Shown in pieces: positions 26,119 through 35,529 of a stretch of DNA of 38,996 bases. The number at the start of each line of letters is the position of its first letter. Position 1 is the first letter of the stretch. The position numbers were made by a program, and so were the translations under genes. Below the pieces are notes generated by a model, which searched no databases, was not told where the DNA came from, and saw only the letters and a list, made by a program, of their open reading frames with translations. Where the stretch lies: the NCBI RefSeq assembly GCF_900176075.1, contig NZ_FWWV01000015.1, positions 203 through 39,198 of the forward strand, in the 5' to 3' direction. The stretch comes from Pasteurella testudinis DSM 23072. GTDB taxonomy: Bacteria > Pseudomonadota > Gammaproteobacteria > Enterobacterales > Pasteurellaceae.

Positions 26119-26191
26119 GATTTTAGATTAAATCCGGTTATCATATGAAAAAGTGGTATTGTGCTTCGTTATAAATTCAATAGGAGAGAAA

Positions 26192-26866
26192 ATGAAAACT
26201 AAAGCGATTGTAAAAATGATTGATCATACCGCATTAAATTGCGATAAAAGCGAAAGTGAGATTCGCCTGTTATGCCAAGAGGCCGTTTCAAATGAATTTT
26301 ATTCGGTTTGTATCAATGCTTGTCATATCCCATTGGCAAAAACGATTTTGGAAAACTCAAATGTGAAAATTTGCACAGTGGTGGGGTTTCCTTTAGGCGC
26401 AACCTTATCTTCCGTTAAAGCCTTTGAAGCGGCGGAAGCAATCAAAGCCGGCGCACAGGAAATTGATATGGTGATTAATGTCGGTTGGGCTAAATCCGCG
26501 CAATGGGATAAGGTGACAAGCGATATACAATCGGTGCTGAACGCCTGCGCTGAGGTTCCGCTTAAAGTGATTCTGGAAACCTGTTTGTTAACCCATGATG
26601 AAATCGTAACATTATGCGAAATTTGCCGCGAGCTGAAGGTGGCTTTTGTTAAAACCTCAACAGGGTTCAGCAAAAACGGCGCAACGGTTGAAGATGTGGC
26701 ATTAATGCGCAAAATTGTCGGCAAGGATATCGGCGTGAAAGCCTCCGGCGGCGTGCGTGATCTGCAAACCGCTTTGGCCATGATCAATGCCGGTGCCAAT
26801 CGGTTGGGAACCAGCTCCGGCATTGCTATTGCTAATGGATTGCAGGATAATCAAGCAAACTATTAA
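26192..26866 (+). CDS. deoC: Deoxyribose-phosphate aldolase
   Basis: This 224-residue class I aldolase cleaves 2-deoxyribose 5-phosphate to acetaldehyde and glyceraldehyde 3-phosphate. Seen: IDHTALN, then EIDMVINVG (Asp92), VKTSTGF with Schiff-base Lys154, and [10 protein letters not shown] with Lys183. It is the short form of about 220 residues seen in Bacillus and many others, not the 259-residue E. coli form. I chose ATG 26192, with SD AGGAG 7 bases before. A GTG at 26153 has no SD. It is followed by deoR after 18 bases and opens the operon deoC-deoR-waaC. Confidence 0.95.
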   Translation: MKTKAIVKMIDHTALNCDKSESEIRLLCQEAVSNEFYSVCINACHIPLAKTILENSNVKICTVVGFPLGATLSSVKAFEAAEAIKAGAQEIDMVINVGWAKSAQWDKVTSDIQSVLNACAEVPLKVILETCLLTHDEIVTLCEICRELKVAFVKTSTGFSKNGATVEDVALMRKIVGKDIGVKASGGVRDLQTALAMINAGANRLGTSSGIAIANGLQDNQANY

Positions 26867-26884
26867 TTCGGAACAGGAGCCGGT

Positions 26885-27643
26885 GTGGATACCAAAACCA
26901 ATTCCCGCATTCAAAAATTGGAATTTCTGTTAAAACAGATGGATAAGATACATTTGCGTGATGCGGCAAGTATTTTGAATGTTTCCGAAATGACCATTCG
27001 GCGAGATTTAAGCACCGAATCCGGCGCTTTAGTTTTGCTCGGCGGCTATATTGTCAAAGATCCGCAGCGGTTGAACGAAAACGGTTATTTTATCTTCGAA
27101 CAACAAAGCAAAAATATTGCGCAGAAAATGCAAATAGGCAAATTAGCCGCCGAGCAGATTAATGATGGCGATGTAGTGTTTTTTGATTGCGGATCCACGA
27201 TTCCGTTTATCGCCTCCCAGATCAGCGACTCGGTTAATTTCACCGCAATTTGCTGTTCTATCAATACATTTATGATTTTACAGGAAAAAAATCAATGTAA
27301 TTTAATTTTGTGCGGCGGCCACTATTCACGGGATAACTCTTTTCTCAATGCGCTTACCCTGCAAAACGAATTGGACGCTATTTGTCCGACAAAGGCGTTT
27401 ATTTCGGCTGCCGGCGTCCATCATCAAAAAGGAGTGACGTGTTTTCGTTTTGAGGAAGCCCGTGTGAAAATAAAAGCCATGCAAAAAGCGCAGCAGACCA
27501 TTCTGGTGTTTGATGACAGTAAACTTGGTAAAATTCAGCAGGCTTATATCGGTGAGCTGAACCAGTTCGATAGTGTGATTTGCAATGTTCCGCTGCCTGA
27601 AGCCTTTCCACAACATGCACAACCGACAGCGATTGCCAAATGA
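26885..27643 (+). CDS. deoR: DeoR-type transcriptional repressor
   Basis: This 252-residue repressor is very like E. coli DeoR and equal to it in length. The N-terminal helix-turn-helix reads IHLRDAASILNVSEMTIRRD (about residues 21-40), then LLGGYIV. The sugar-phosphate sensor domain shows FFDCGSTIPFI, CCSINTF, LCGGHYS and FISAAGVHHQKGVTCF. E. coli DeoR senses deoxyribose 5-phosphate. The start is GTG 26885 with SD AGGAG. It lies in one operon with deoC and ends one base before waaC. It is equivalent in role to Salmonella DeoQ. Confidence 0.88.
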   Translation: MDTKTNSRIQKLEFLLKQMDKIHLRDAASILNVSEMTIRRDLSTESGALVLLGGYIVKDPQRLNENGYFIFEQQSKNIAQKMQIGKLAAEQINDGDVVFFDCGSTIPFIASQISDSVNFTAICCSINTFMILQEKNQCNLILCGGHYSRDNSFLNALTLQNELDAICPTKAFISAAGVHHQKGVTCFRFEEARVKIKAMQKAQQTILVFDDSKLGKIQQAYIGELNQFDSVICNVPLPEAFPQHAQPTAIAK

Positions 27644-27644
27644 T

Positions 27645-28598
27645 ATGAAACTTTGCTTGATTAAAACTTCGTCAATGGGCGATATTCTGCACACGTTGCC
27701 GGCACTGAGCGATGCGCAACGTGCGGTTGCCAATTTGCAGGTGGATTGGGTGGTGGAGGAAAACTTCGCTGAAATTCCCACTTGGCATTCGGCGGTAAAT
27801 CAGGTGATTCCGATTGCTTTGCGCCGCTGGCGAAAAGCACCGTTTAAGGCGCAAGTGCGGTCAGAATGGCAACAATACCGCACTTTATTACAAACTAATC
27901 AATATGATGCCGTGATTGATGCTCAAGGTTTAATCAAAAGTGCGGTTTTTGCCACGCGTTTGGCACGCGGCACAAAACATGGTTACGACCGCCGTTCGAT
28001 TCGAGAGCCGCTTGCCAGTTTTTTCTACGATAAAACTTACCCGATCAGCTATCAACAACACGCCGTCGAACGCATTCGCCAGCTGTTTGCCCAGAGTTTA
28101 GGTTATGCCTTGCCAAGCGAACTGGGCGATTACGGTATTGCGCGTCATTTTTTAACGCAAAGCAACAGCGCAACGCCGTATCTCATTTTTATCCACTCAA
28201 CCACCCGTGCTGACAAACACTGGACGGAATCTGCATGGCGCGAATTGATAACCGCACTTGCCCCGTCCGGTTATCAAATCCAACTGCCGTGGGGCAATGA
28301 TAAAGAGCGGTCGCGAGCCGAACGCTTGGCGCAGGGCTTTGATTATGTGCAGGTGCTGCCGAAAACCACGCTGTCGCAAATCGCGAAAAAAATCGCCCAT
28401 GCGAAAGCGGTGGTCTCGGTGGATACCGGCTTATCCCATCTCACCGCCGCACTGGACAAACCCAATATCACCCTCTACGGCGCAAGCGATCCGAAACTGA
28501 TCGGCGGTTACGGCAAAAACCAAACCGCACTTGCAGCGGAGAGTATGGATAAGATAACGCCGCAGTTAGTGTTGGAGCGCCTGCTGCCGATTATTTGA
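27645..28598 (+). CDS. waaC: ADP-heptose:LPS heptosyltransferase I
   Basis: This 317-residue GT9 enzyme adds the first heptose to Kdo2-lipid A. The N-terminus MKLCLIKTSSMGDILHTLPA carries catalytic Asp13. Further motifs are VDWVVEENFAEIP, YDAVIDAQGLIKSA and VSVDTGLSHLTAAL. I start it at ATG 27645, one base after the deoR stop; an earlier in-frame ATG (27585) lies inside deoR and does not match the family. Its spacing implies co-translation with deoR. The stop overlaps the convergent xylB stop by 8 bases. Five uptake signals lie inside. Confidence 0.96.
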   Translation: MKLCLIKTSSMGDILHTLPALSDAQRAVANLQVDWVVEENFAEIPTWHSAVNQVIPIALRRWRKAPFKAQVRSEWQQYRTLLQTNQYDAVIDAQGLIKSAVFATRLARGTKHGYDRRSIREPLASFFYDKTYPISYQQHAVERIRQLFAQSLGYALPSELGDYGIARHFLTQSNSATPYLIFIHSTTRADKHWTESAWRELITALAPSGYQIQLPWGNDKERSRAERLAQGFDYVQVLPKTTLSQIAKKIAHAKAVVSVDTGLSHLTAALDKPNITLYGASDPKLIGGYGKNQTALAAESMDKITPQLVLERLLPII

Positions 28599-30036
28599 AC
28601 CCTTTTAAGCGGGTATATAATTCGGTGAAACGTGCTCTTTTGCTTTGGTAATATGCCTGCTTTGCCGGATTAGGTTGATAAATTTGTTCCAATACTAAAG
28701 GCGGACAAAAATCGGCAATCTCTTTATCCGGATTTAACGCAATTTGCGCCAGTTTTGCCGCTCCCAGTGCCGGACCGACATCGCCGCCTTGTCGATATTC
28801 CAAGGTTTTTCCGCTAATATCAGCCAGCAGTTGCCGCCAGTAATGGCTTTTGGCGCCGCCCCCGATTAGGGTTATATTATCCGCCGTCACACCGCTTTCG
28901 TGCAGTACATCAATGCCTTGCGCTAAGGCAAAACTCACCCCTTCCAGTACGGCTTTGGCTAATGTGGCTTGCGTGCTGTTGTGATCCATGCCCCAAAATA
29001 CGCCTTTGGCGTAAGGATCATTGTGCGGCGTTCTTTCGCCAGATAAATAAGGCAAGAAAATCACATCGGCCTCGTCGGCACTGGCCGCTAATTCGAAAAA
29101 GTGCGGTATGTCGCGAATGCCAAGCACTTGGTTTGCCCAATCGACGCAAGCCGCCGCACTTAAAATCACCGACATCAAATGCCAACGCTCAGGCAGGGCA
29201 TGGCAGAAACTGTGTACCGCACTTTCGGGATTGCTGACGAATTTATCCGTGACCACAAAATAGACCCCGGAAGTCCCAAGCGAAAGCATGGCTTGCCCCG
29301 CTTTATACAAGCCGACCCCAATCGCACCGGCGGCATTATCGCCGCCGCCGGCAATCACCGGAATCGGATTCATGCCCCATTGTTCGGCAATATTGGGCAA
29401 TAAGTGACCGGAAATTTGATTGCCTTCGAGTAATTCTGGCATCTGTTCTATCGACAAGCCGCAGGCCGCCAATAATTCGTTGCTCCACGCCCTTTTGCCG
29501 ACATCTAACCACATCGTTCCGGCGGCGTCAGACATATCCGAGCAGTAACGTCCGGTCATCAAGAAGCGAAGATAGTCTTTCGGCAGTAAGACTTTATGAA
29601 TGTTTTGAAAACGCTCAGGTTGATGTTTTTTAAACCATTTTAATTTAGGTGCGGTAAAACCGGGCATCATTAAATTACCGGTAATGGTGCGTGAAGCCGG
29701 TACTTGCCGTTCCAATTCCTGACATTCGGCAAAACTACGCCCGTCATTCCAAAGAATCGCCGGAGAGAGCGGATTATTTTGTTGATCGAGAATCACCGCG
29801 CCGTGCATTTGCCCTGTTAAACCAATGGCTTTAACTTGTTTCAGGTTATGCCGACCTTTCAGGGCTTGAATACTCGTATTGACCGCTTGCCACCAAGCAT
29901 GCGGATCTTGTTCCGACCATAACGGTTCGGGACGGCTGATACTCAATGCCGTAGAGTGGGTTGCGATAATGGTCTGCTGTTCGTCTAAGAGTACCAGTTT
30001 GACACCGGACGTGCCTAAATCAATACCAAGATACAT
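28591..30036 (-). CDS. xylB: Xylulokinase
   Basis: This 481-residue FGGY kinase phosphorylates D-xylulose to xylulose 5-phosphate. It begins MYLGIDLGTSGVKLVLLDEQ and shows MHGAVIL, then IAGGGDNAAGAIGVG with the catalytic Asp, and later LIGGGAKSHYWRQ. ATG 30036 matches the E. coli start and has SD TGGAGC; an in-frame TTG at 30051 is less likely. It follows xylA after 58 bases that hold a hairpin. Confidence 0.96.
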   Translation of the reverse strand: MYLGIDLGTSGVKLVLLDEQQTIIATHSTALSISRPEPLWSEQDPHAWWQAVNTSIQALKGRHNLKQVKAIGLTGQMHGAVILDQQNNPLSPAILWNDGRSFAECQELERQVPASRTITGNLMMPGFTAPKLKWFKKHQPERFQNIHKVLLPKDYLRFLMTGRYCSDMSDAAGTMWLDVGKRAWSNELLAACGLSIEQMPELLEGNQISGHLLPNIAEQWGMNPIPVIAGGGDNAAGAIGVGLYKAGQAMLSLGTSGVYFVVTDKFVSNPESAVHSFCHALPERWHLMSVILSAAACVDWANQVLGIRDIPHFFELAASADEADVIFLPYLSGERTPHNDPYAKGVFWGMDHNSTQATLAKAVLEGVSFALAQGIDVLHESGVTADNITLIGGGAKSHYWRQLLADISGKTLEYRQGGDVGPALGAAKLAQIALNPDKEIADFCPPLVLEQIYQPNPAKQAYYQSKRARFTELYTRLKGFK

Positions 30037-30058
30037 AGTTTGCTCCATCAATAAAAAG

Positions 30059-30080
30059 AGGGGTAAGTTTGCTTACCCCT
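30059..30080 (-). terminator. Attenuator-like hairpin between xylA and xylB
   Basis: AGGGGTAAG and CTTACCCCT form a perfect 9-bp stem with a 4-base loop. On the minus strand (transcript sense) it is followed by CTTTTTATTG. It stands 14 bases after the xylA stop and should stop part of the transcripts, leaving less xylB than xylA. Confidence 0.75.
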
Positions 30081-30094
30081 GATATTGTTGCTAT

Positions 30095-31414
30095 TTATTT
30101 ATAAATATATGAGTTGACGATATTTTCCAAGCGCTCTTGCTGCCCGGAAACCGGTTGCGGTGCAAGTGCTTTGCTTTCAACCAATTTTGCCAGATCAGCC
30201 AGCGACGCTTTGCCGTTCAAAATCGATTGACCCAATTCTGTATTCCAGCCAGCATAGCGTTGATCAACGATATTCTGTAATTGTTGATCTTCAAGCATAT
30301 TGGCGGCAATGAGCAACGATTGGGCAAGTACATCGATTCCACCGATATGTGCATGGAACAGATCATATTTATCAATGCTTTGTCTTCTGATTTTGGCATC
30401 AAAGTTGAAACCGCCGGTCGTGAGTCCGCCTGCTTTCAGAATTTCATAAATCACTAATGCATTTTCTTCAATGCTGTTCGGGAACTGATCGGTGTCCCAA
30501 CCCAGTTGCGGATCGCCGCGATTGGCATCAATAGAGCCTAAGATCCCCAAGGCAACCGCACTTGCCACTTCATGCTGGAAAGTGTGTCCTGCTAATGTAG
30601 CGTGGTTAGCTTCAATATTGACTTTGATTTCTTTTTCTAAGCCGAATTGTTTTAGGAAGCCATACACAGTAGCCACATCGTAGTCATACTGGTGTTTGGT
30701 CGGCTCTTGCGGTTTCGGTTCAATCAATAATGTGCCGTTAAATCCGATTTTATACTTGTGTTCAACAACCAGTTGCATAAAGCGTCCAAGCTGTTCCCGT
30801 TCGCGTTTTAAATCGGTATTGAGTAATGTTTCATACCCTTCGCGTCCGCCCCATAATACATAATTTTCGCCTTGCAGTTTTTGGGTGGCATTCATGGCAT
30901 GAAAGACTTGGGTTGCCGCACAAGCAAAGACTTCAGGATTCGGATTGCTCGCCGCACCTGACATATAACGCGGATTGGTAAAACAGTTAGCCGTGCCCCA
31001 AAGCAGTTTAATGCCGGTTTGCGCTTGTTTTTCAGCCAGAATATCGACAATGGTCGAGAAGTTATGCAGGTATTCTTTGAAAGAATCGCCTTCTGGCGCA
31101 ATGTCGACATCGTGAAAGCAGTAATAAGGCACATTCAGCTTTTTAATAAATTCAAATGCAATATCCGCTTTTTGTTTTGCTGCCTCCAGTGGCGTTTGGG
31201 TTTGTTGCCAAGGACGATCGAGTGAACCGCTGCCAAACATATCCGTTCCGTTCCAACAGAACGTATGCCAGTAACAAACTGCCAAGCGTAAATGCTCCGC
31301 CATGGTTTTGCCTAACACCATACGATCGGCATCGTAATAGCGGTAGGCAAAGGGATTGCTGCTGTTTTTACCCTCATATTTAATCTGATCAATTTTTTCA
31401 AAATAATGTGTCAT
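30095..31414 (-). CDS. xylA: Xylose isomerase
   Basis: This 439-residue metal-dependent isomerase converts D-xylose to D-xylulose. ATG 31414 with SD AGGAG gives [10 protein letters not shown]; an earlier in-frame start at 31480 adds 22 residues without an SD. Catalytic His101 and Asp104 in [12 protein letters not shown] have the E. coli numbering. The metal-site motifs [17 protein letters not shown] and [17 protein letters not shown] follow. It is the first gene of xylAB, divergent from xylFGH. Confidence 0.98.
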   Translation of the reverse strand: MTHYFEKIDQIKYEGKNSSNPFAYRYYDADRMVLGKTMAEHLRLAVCYWHTFCWNGTDMFGSGSLDRPWQQTQTPLEAAKQKADIAFEFIKKLNVPYYCFHDVDIAPEGDSFKEYLHNFSTIVDILAEKQAQTGIKLLWGTANCFTNPRYMSGAASNPNPEVFACAATQVFHAMNATQKLQGENYVLWGGREGYETLLNTDLKREREQLGRFMQLVVEHKYKIGFNGTLLIEPKPQEPTKHQYDYDVATVYGFLKQFGLEKEIKVNIEANHATLAGHTFQHEVASAVALGILGSIDANRGDPQLGWDTDQFPNSIEENALVIYEILKAGGLTTGGFNFDAKIRRQSIDKYDLFHAHIGGIDVLAQSLLIAANMLEDQQLQNIVDQRYAGWNTELGQSILNGKASLADLAKLVESKALAPQPVSGQQERLENIVNSYIYK

Positions 31415-31518
31415 GCTCTTCTCCTGTGTGAATATGTTTGTTTCGGAATAAAGATAAAGGTAAGCAGGAGAGCGGGGCAATTATGTTATTTTATTTCTTT
31501 ATTCATAATATTGTTTTA

Positions 31519-31534
31519 TGTGATAGATATCACA
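31519..31534. promoter_or_regulatory. CRP site 1 in the xylA/xylF region
   Basis: TGTGATAGATATCACA has both perfect half-sites TGTGA-N6-TCACA. It is the one closer to xylA and probably serves the xylA promoter, giving catabolite control. Confidence 0.92.
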
Positions 31535-31552
31535 AACAAGTAAATAGTGAGT

Positions 31553-31568
31553 TGTGATTAGAATCACA
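31553..31568. promoter_or_regulatory. CRP site 2 in the xylA/xylF region
   Basis: TGTGATTAGAATCACA is a second perfect TGTGA-N6-TCACA site, centre 34 bases from the first and closer to xylF. Confidence 0.92.
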
Positions 31569-31587
31569 TAAAACATAAATCGTAATA

Positions 31588-31632
31588 TGAAAATTAAATT
31601 CATTAATTGTGTTTTTGCTTGAAATAGAAAAT
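31588..31632 (+). promoter_or_regulatory. Possible XylR direct repeats before xylF
   Basis: TGAAAATTAAATT (31588) and TGAAATAGAAAAT (31620) are A-rich GAAA-containing repeats 32 bases apart, upstream of xylF. Enterobacterial XylR binds direct repeats of this kind. The match is weak because the region is A/T-rich. Confidence 0.35.
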
Positions 31633-31690
31633 ATTGAGGTTGTCATATAGACAAAGCGACCTTTTATTAATTACATGTGAGGTATTTTAT

Positions 31691-32692
31691 ATGAAACTTA
31701 AAAGCAGTTTATTATTGGCGGCACTGGTGGTTGGCGGAATGAGCGGTGCTGTTAATGCAAAAGATTTAACAATCGGAATGTCGATAGATGATCTACGTTT
31801 AGAGCGGTGGCAGAAAGATAGTAGTATTTTTACTCAGAAAGCAGAAGCCTTAGGCGCAAAAGTGTTTGTACAGTCTGCCAATGGCGATGATAGTGCGCAA
31901 ATCTCTCAAATTGAAAATATGATTAACCGTGATGTCGATGTTCTGGTGATTATCCCGCACAATGGCGATGTGTTGAGTAATGTGATCGCCGAAGCGAAAA
32001 GATCCGGTATTAAAGTTTTGGCATATGATCGCCTGATTAATAATGCGGATCTGGATTTTTATGTCTCATTTGATAATGAAAAAGTCGGTGAGTTGCAGGC
32101 GGAAACAATTGTCAGTATTAAACCGGAAGGAAATTATTTTTTGATGGGCGGCTCTCCGGTTGATAATAATGCGAAATTATTCAGACAAGGTCAGATGAAT
32201 ATCTTACAGCCTTTAATTGATAAAGGTGCGATAAAAGTCATTGGTGATCAATGGGTAGATTCGTGGTTGCCGGAAAAAGCGTTACAAATCATGGAAAATG
32301 CCTTAACCGCGAATAACAATAATATTGATGCGGTGGTTGCTTCCAATGATGCAACCGCAGGCGGTGCAATTCAGGCTTTGAGTGCGCAAGGTTTATCCGG
32401 CAAAGTGGCGATTTCCGGACAAGATGCGGATTTGGCCGCCATTAAGCGGATTGTAGAAGGTACGCAAACCATGACGGTATATAAACCGATTACAAAATTG
32501 GCAGATAAAGCGGCAGAAATTGCCGTCGGATTGGCTAAAGATGAAAAAATCGAGAGCAACGCTAATTTGAATAACGGCGTAAAAGAAGTGCCTTCCTATC
32601 TTCTCGATCCGATTGCGGTTGTAAAAGATAATATTGAAGAAACAATTATTCAAGACGGATTCCATAGCAAAGACAGTATTTATAATAAATAA
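31691..32692 (+). CDS. xylF: D-xylose periplasmic binding protein
   Basis: This 333-residue periplasmic binding protein captures xylose for the XylGH transporter. ATG 31691 gives a classic signal peptide, MKLKSSLLLAALVVGGMSGA-VNA, cut after Ala23 before KDLTIGMSIDDLRLERWQKD. Binding-fold motifs include VLVIIPHNGDVL, VLAYDRLINNADLDFYVSFD and VVASNDATAGGAI. An earlier in-frame start at 31634 would bury the signal peptide. It is the first gene of xylFGH. Confidence 0.97.
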   Translation: MKLKSSLLLAALVVGGMSGAVNAKDLTIGMSIDDLRLERWQKDSSIFTQKAEALGAKVFVQSANGDDSAQISQIENMINRDVDVLVIIPHNGDVLSNVIAEAKRSGIKVLAYDRLINNADLDFYVSFDNEKVGELQAETIVSIKPEGNYFLMGGSPVDNNAKLFRQGQMNILQPLIDKGAIKVIGDQWVDSWLPEKALQIMENALTANNNNIDAVVASNDATAGGAIQALSAQGLSGKVAISGQDADLAAIKRIVEGTQTMTVYKPITKLADKAAEIAVGLAKDEKIESNANLNNGVKEVPSYLLDPIAVVKDNIEETIIQDGFHSKDSIYNK

Positions 32693-32712
32693 ATATAAAA
32701 TTCGGCTAAATA

Positions 32713-32734
32713 TAAGGGAGGAGTTCCTCCCTTA
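32713..32734 (+). other. Intercistronic hairpin between xylF and xylG
   Basis: TAAGGGAGG and CCTCCCTTA make a perfect 9-bp stem with a 4-base loop 20 bases after the xylF stop. There is no T run after it (AAAATCAAT), so it probably protects the xylF message 3' end rather than stopping transcription. That would give more binding protein than ATPase and permease. Confidence 0.7.
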
Positions 32735-32764
32735 AAATCAATATAATCATTTTAGGTGGTCGCT

Positions 32765-34279
32765 ATGGATTTATTATTAGAGATGAGAGGGATTATTAAA
32801 AAATTTGGTGATGTTAAAGCACTAAATGATGTCTCTATTTCTATTTCACCGGGAAAAGTGCTTTCATTATGTGGGGAAAACGGTTCGGGAAAATCAACAT
32901 TAATGAAAGTATTATGTGGAATATACCCTTATGGAGATTATGAAGGGGATATTTATTTTTCAGGTGAGTTGTTAAAATCAAAAAATATTAAAGATACCGA
33001 GAGTAAGGGCATCTCAATTATTCACCAAGAATTGGCATTGGTTAAAAATATGTCTGTTATGGATAATATTTTTCTTGGAAATGAAATTTCCCAATATGGG
33101 TTGACGAATGAAAATGAAATGTATATCCGGGCGAAAAAAATCTTATCTCAGGTGCAGCTTGATATCGATCCCGACACGATAGTCGGTGAGCTCGGGCTTG
33201 GACAGCAGCAATTGGTAGAGATCGCAAAAGCGTTAAACAAAAATGTCAGATTATTGATTTTAGACGAACCAACCGCTTCATTGACGGAAAAAGAAACCGA
33301 TGTTTTGTTATCCCTTATCCAGGATCTAAAAGAGCATAATATCGCCTGTATCTATATTTCACATAAATTGAATGAAGTGAAAGCCATTTCGGATCAAATT
33401 TGTGTTATTCGTGATGGCGAGCATATTGGCACGAGAGATGCTAAAGAGATGAGTGAGGACGATATTATCACTATGATGGTCGGACGAGAGATCACGTCAT
33501 TATATCCGCATGAAGCACACTCGATTGGTGAAGAATTATTACGAGTCGAGAATTTGACTGCTTGGCACTATGTCAATACGCACATTAAGCGGGTCGATAA
33601 TGCCAGTTTTCATTTGTGTAAAGGTGAAATTTTAGGCATAGCGGGATTAGTTGGCTCAGGACGAACCGAAATGGTTCAGTGTATTTTTGGGGCTTACGCC
33701 GGGAAGTTTAACGGAAAATTTTATTTAAATAACCGGTTGGTGCAACACAAAGACTGTGCCGCCGCAATTAGCAATGGCATTTTTATGGTGCCGGAGGATA
33801 GAAAACGGCATGGAATCGTGCCGATAATGGGGGTAGATAAGAATATTACACTTTCTTCATTAAAAAACTATTCGATCAAGCGCGTTATGATTAATGAGCC
33901 TCTCGAAGAAACGATCATTGAACGTTCGATCAAAGAGTTAAAGGTAAAAACCTCTTCCCCTGATTTGGCTATAGGCCGCTTAAGCGGCGGCAACCAACAA
34001 AAAGCGATTCTGGCAAAAGCATTATTGCTAAATCCCCAAATTCTTATCCTTGATGAACCGACTAGAGGGATTGATGTCGGTGCAAAATATGAAATTTATA
34101 AATTAATCAATGAATTGGCAAAGAAAGGTGTCGGTATCATTGTGATCTCTTCCGAATTGCCCGAAGTTCTCGGTATTAGCGACCGGATTTTGGTGATGCA
34201 TCAAGGGAAAATAAAGGGAAACCTGATTAATCAAAACCTTACCCAAGAAAAAGTAATGGAAGTCGCACTTAAGGAGTAG
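32765..34279 (+). CDS. xylG: D-xylose ABC transporter ATP-binding protein
   Basis: This 504-residue sugar ABC ATPase has two fused nucleotide-binding halves. The first has Walker [10 protein letters not shown] (37-45), signature [15 protein letters not shown] and [11 protein letters not shown]. The second has the degenerate P-loop GLVGSGRTE and [11 protein letters not shown] with [13 protein letters not shown] chose ATG 32765 with SD AGGTGG; a GTG three codons earlier overlaps the SD. xylH starts 4 bases after its stop. Confidence 0.96.
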   Translation: MDLLLEMRGIIKKFGDVKALNDVSISISPGKVLSLCGENGSGKSTLMKVLCGIYPYGDYEGDIYFSGELLKSKNIKDTESKGISIIHQELALVKNMSVMDNIFLGNEISQYGLTNENEMYIRAKKILSQVQLDIDPDTIVGELGLGQQQLVEIAKALNKNVRLLILDEPTASLTEKETDVLLSLIQDLKEHNIACIYISHKLNEVKAISDQICVIRDGEHIGTRDAKEMSEDDIITMMVGREITSLYPHEAHSIGEELLRVENLTAWHYVNTHIKRVDNASFHLCKGEILGIAGLVGSGRTEMVQCIFGAYAGKFNGKFYLNNRLVQHKDCAAAISNGIFMVPEDRKRHGIVPIMGVDKNITLSSLKNYSIKRVMINEPLEETIIERSIKELKVKTSSPDLAIGRLSGGNQQKAILAKALLLNPQILILDEPTRGIDVGAKYEIYKLINELAKKGVGIIVISSELPEVLGISDRILVMHQGKIKGNLINQNLTQEKVMEVALKE

Positions 34280-34283
34280 TGGC

Positions 34284-35411
34284 ATGAAAAAGTTAAAATC
34301 GATCAATTTGCAAGTTTATATAATGTTAATCGCGATTGTCGTCATTATGTTGTTTTTTTCCATGATGACGGACGGCGCCTATTTAAGTGCGAGAAATATT
34401 TCAAATTTATTAAGACAAACGTCTATTACCGGTATTTTGGCAATTGGAATGTTGTTTGTCATTATCTCCGCGGAAATTGACTTGTCAGTCGGTTCTCTGA
34501 TGGGATTATTAGGCGGTTTTGCCGCTATTACCAATGTGTGGTGGGGCTGGCCATTACCGGTAACAATTATGGCAACATTACTACTGGGATTGATGTTCGG
34601 CATTTGGAATGGTTGGTGGGTTGCATACCAGCGAGTGCCTTCGTTTATTGTGACTTTGGCCGGATTATTGGCCTTCAGAGGCATTTTGATTGGTATGACG
34701 AATGGCACGACAGTATCTCCGACATCAGCCTCAATGACGCAAATCGGGCAAGGTTATCTATCGAACGAGCTAGGCTTTATTATCGGCAGTGTTGCGATAG
34801 CCTTGTTTGTAACGTGGGGGAATTATCAACGTCGTTCCAGACAAAAATTAGCACTACCGGTACCGCCAATTTCAAAAGATTTCTTGAAATATATCGTTAT
34901 TGCCATACTGTTGCTCGCTGCTATTTACCTTTTAAATGATTATCGTGGTATTCCCGTTCCGGTTTTGATTTTATCGCTATTGGCAATTGTCGGTTACTTT
35001 GTCTCCAGAAAAACCGCATTTGGACGTTATATTTATGCCATTGGCGGTAATATTGAAGCGGCCAGATTATCCGGAATTAAAGTGGAAAGAATAAAGTTAG
35101 CCATTTTTTCGATTAATGGGATCATGGTTGCGATTACAGGGCTCATTTTGAGCGCCCGTTTAGGGGCTGGCTCACCGTCAGCCGGACAGAATGCGGAATT
35201 AGACGCGATTGCTGCCTGCGTTATCGGCGGGGCGAGTTTGGCTGGCGGTGTAGGCAGTGTTTGGGGCGTGATTATTGGTGCGTTAATTATTGCTTCATTA
35301 GATAATGGCATGAGTATGTTGGATGTTCCGACATTCTGGCAATATATTGTAAAAGGCGGTATTTTACTATTGGCAGTGTGGGCAGATTCAATGGGCAAGA
35401 AAAAAGCATAA
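34284..35411 (+). CDS. xylH: D-xylose ABC transporter permease
   Basis: This 375-residue inner-membrane permease of the BPD_transp_2 type has about ten membrane segments. It contains the family loop [16 protein letters not shown] and the C-terminal coupling region with [20 protein letters not shown] and [18 protein letters not shown]. It forms the pore with XylG driving it. It starts 4 bases after xylG and is followed by a strong terminator. Confidence 0.96.
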   Translation: MKKLKSINLQVYIMLIAIVVIMLFFSMMTDGAYLSARNISNLLRQTSITGILAIGMLFVIISAEIDLSVGSLMGLLGGFAAITNVWWGWPLPVTIMATLLLGLMFGIWNGWWVAYQRVPSFIVTLAGLLAFRGILIGMTNGTTVSPTSASMTQIGQGYLSNELGFIIGSVAIALFVTWGNYQRRSRQKLALPVPPISKDFLKYIVIAILLLAAIYLLNDYRGIPVPVLILSLLAIVGYFVSRKTAFGRYIYAIGGNIEAARLSGIKVERIKLAIFSINGIMVAITGLILSARLGAGSPSAGQNAELDAIAACVIGGASLAGGVGSVWGVIIGALIIASLDNGMSMLDVPTFWQYIVKGGILLLAVWADSMGKKKA

Positions 35412-35433
35412 AATTCAATTTATTAAATTGTAC

Positions 35434-35465
35434 AAAGGGCTAGCAATTCTATTGCTAGCCCTTTT
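35434..35465 (+). terminator. Terminator after xylFGH
   Basis: AAAGGGCTAGCAAT and ATTGCTAGCCCTTT form a perfect 14-bp stem with loop TCT, ending in TTTT. It separates xylFGH from xylR, which must have its own promoter in the 64 bases that follow. Confidence 0.94.
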
Positions 35466-35529
35466 GTTCATCGGATTTTTATTTTATAGTTGCTGGACTT
35501 TTTGATGATTTGCTTAAAAGGATCTTGTC

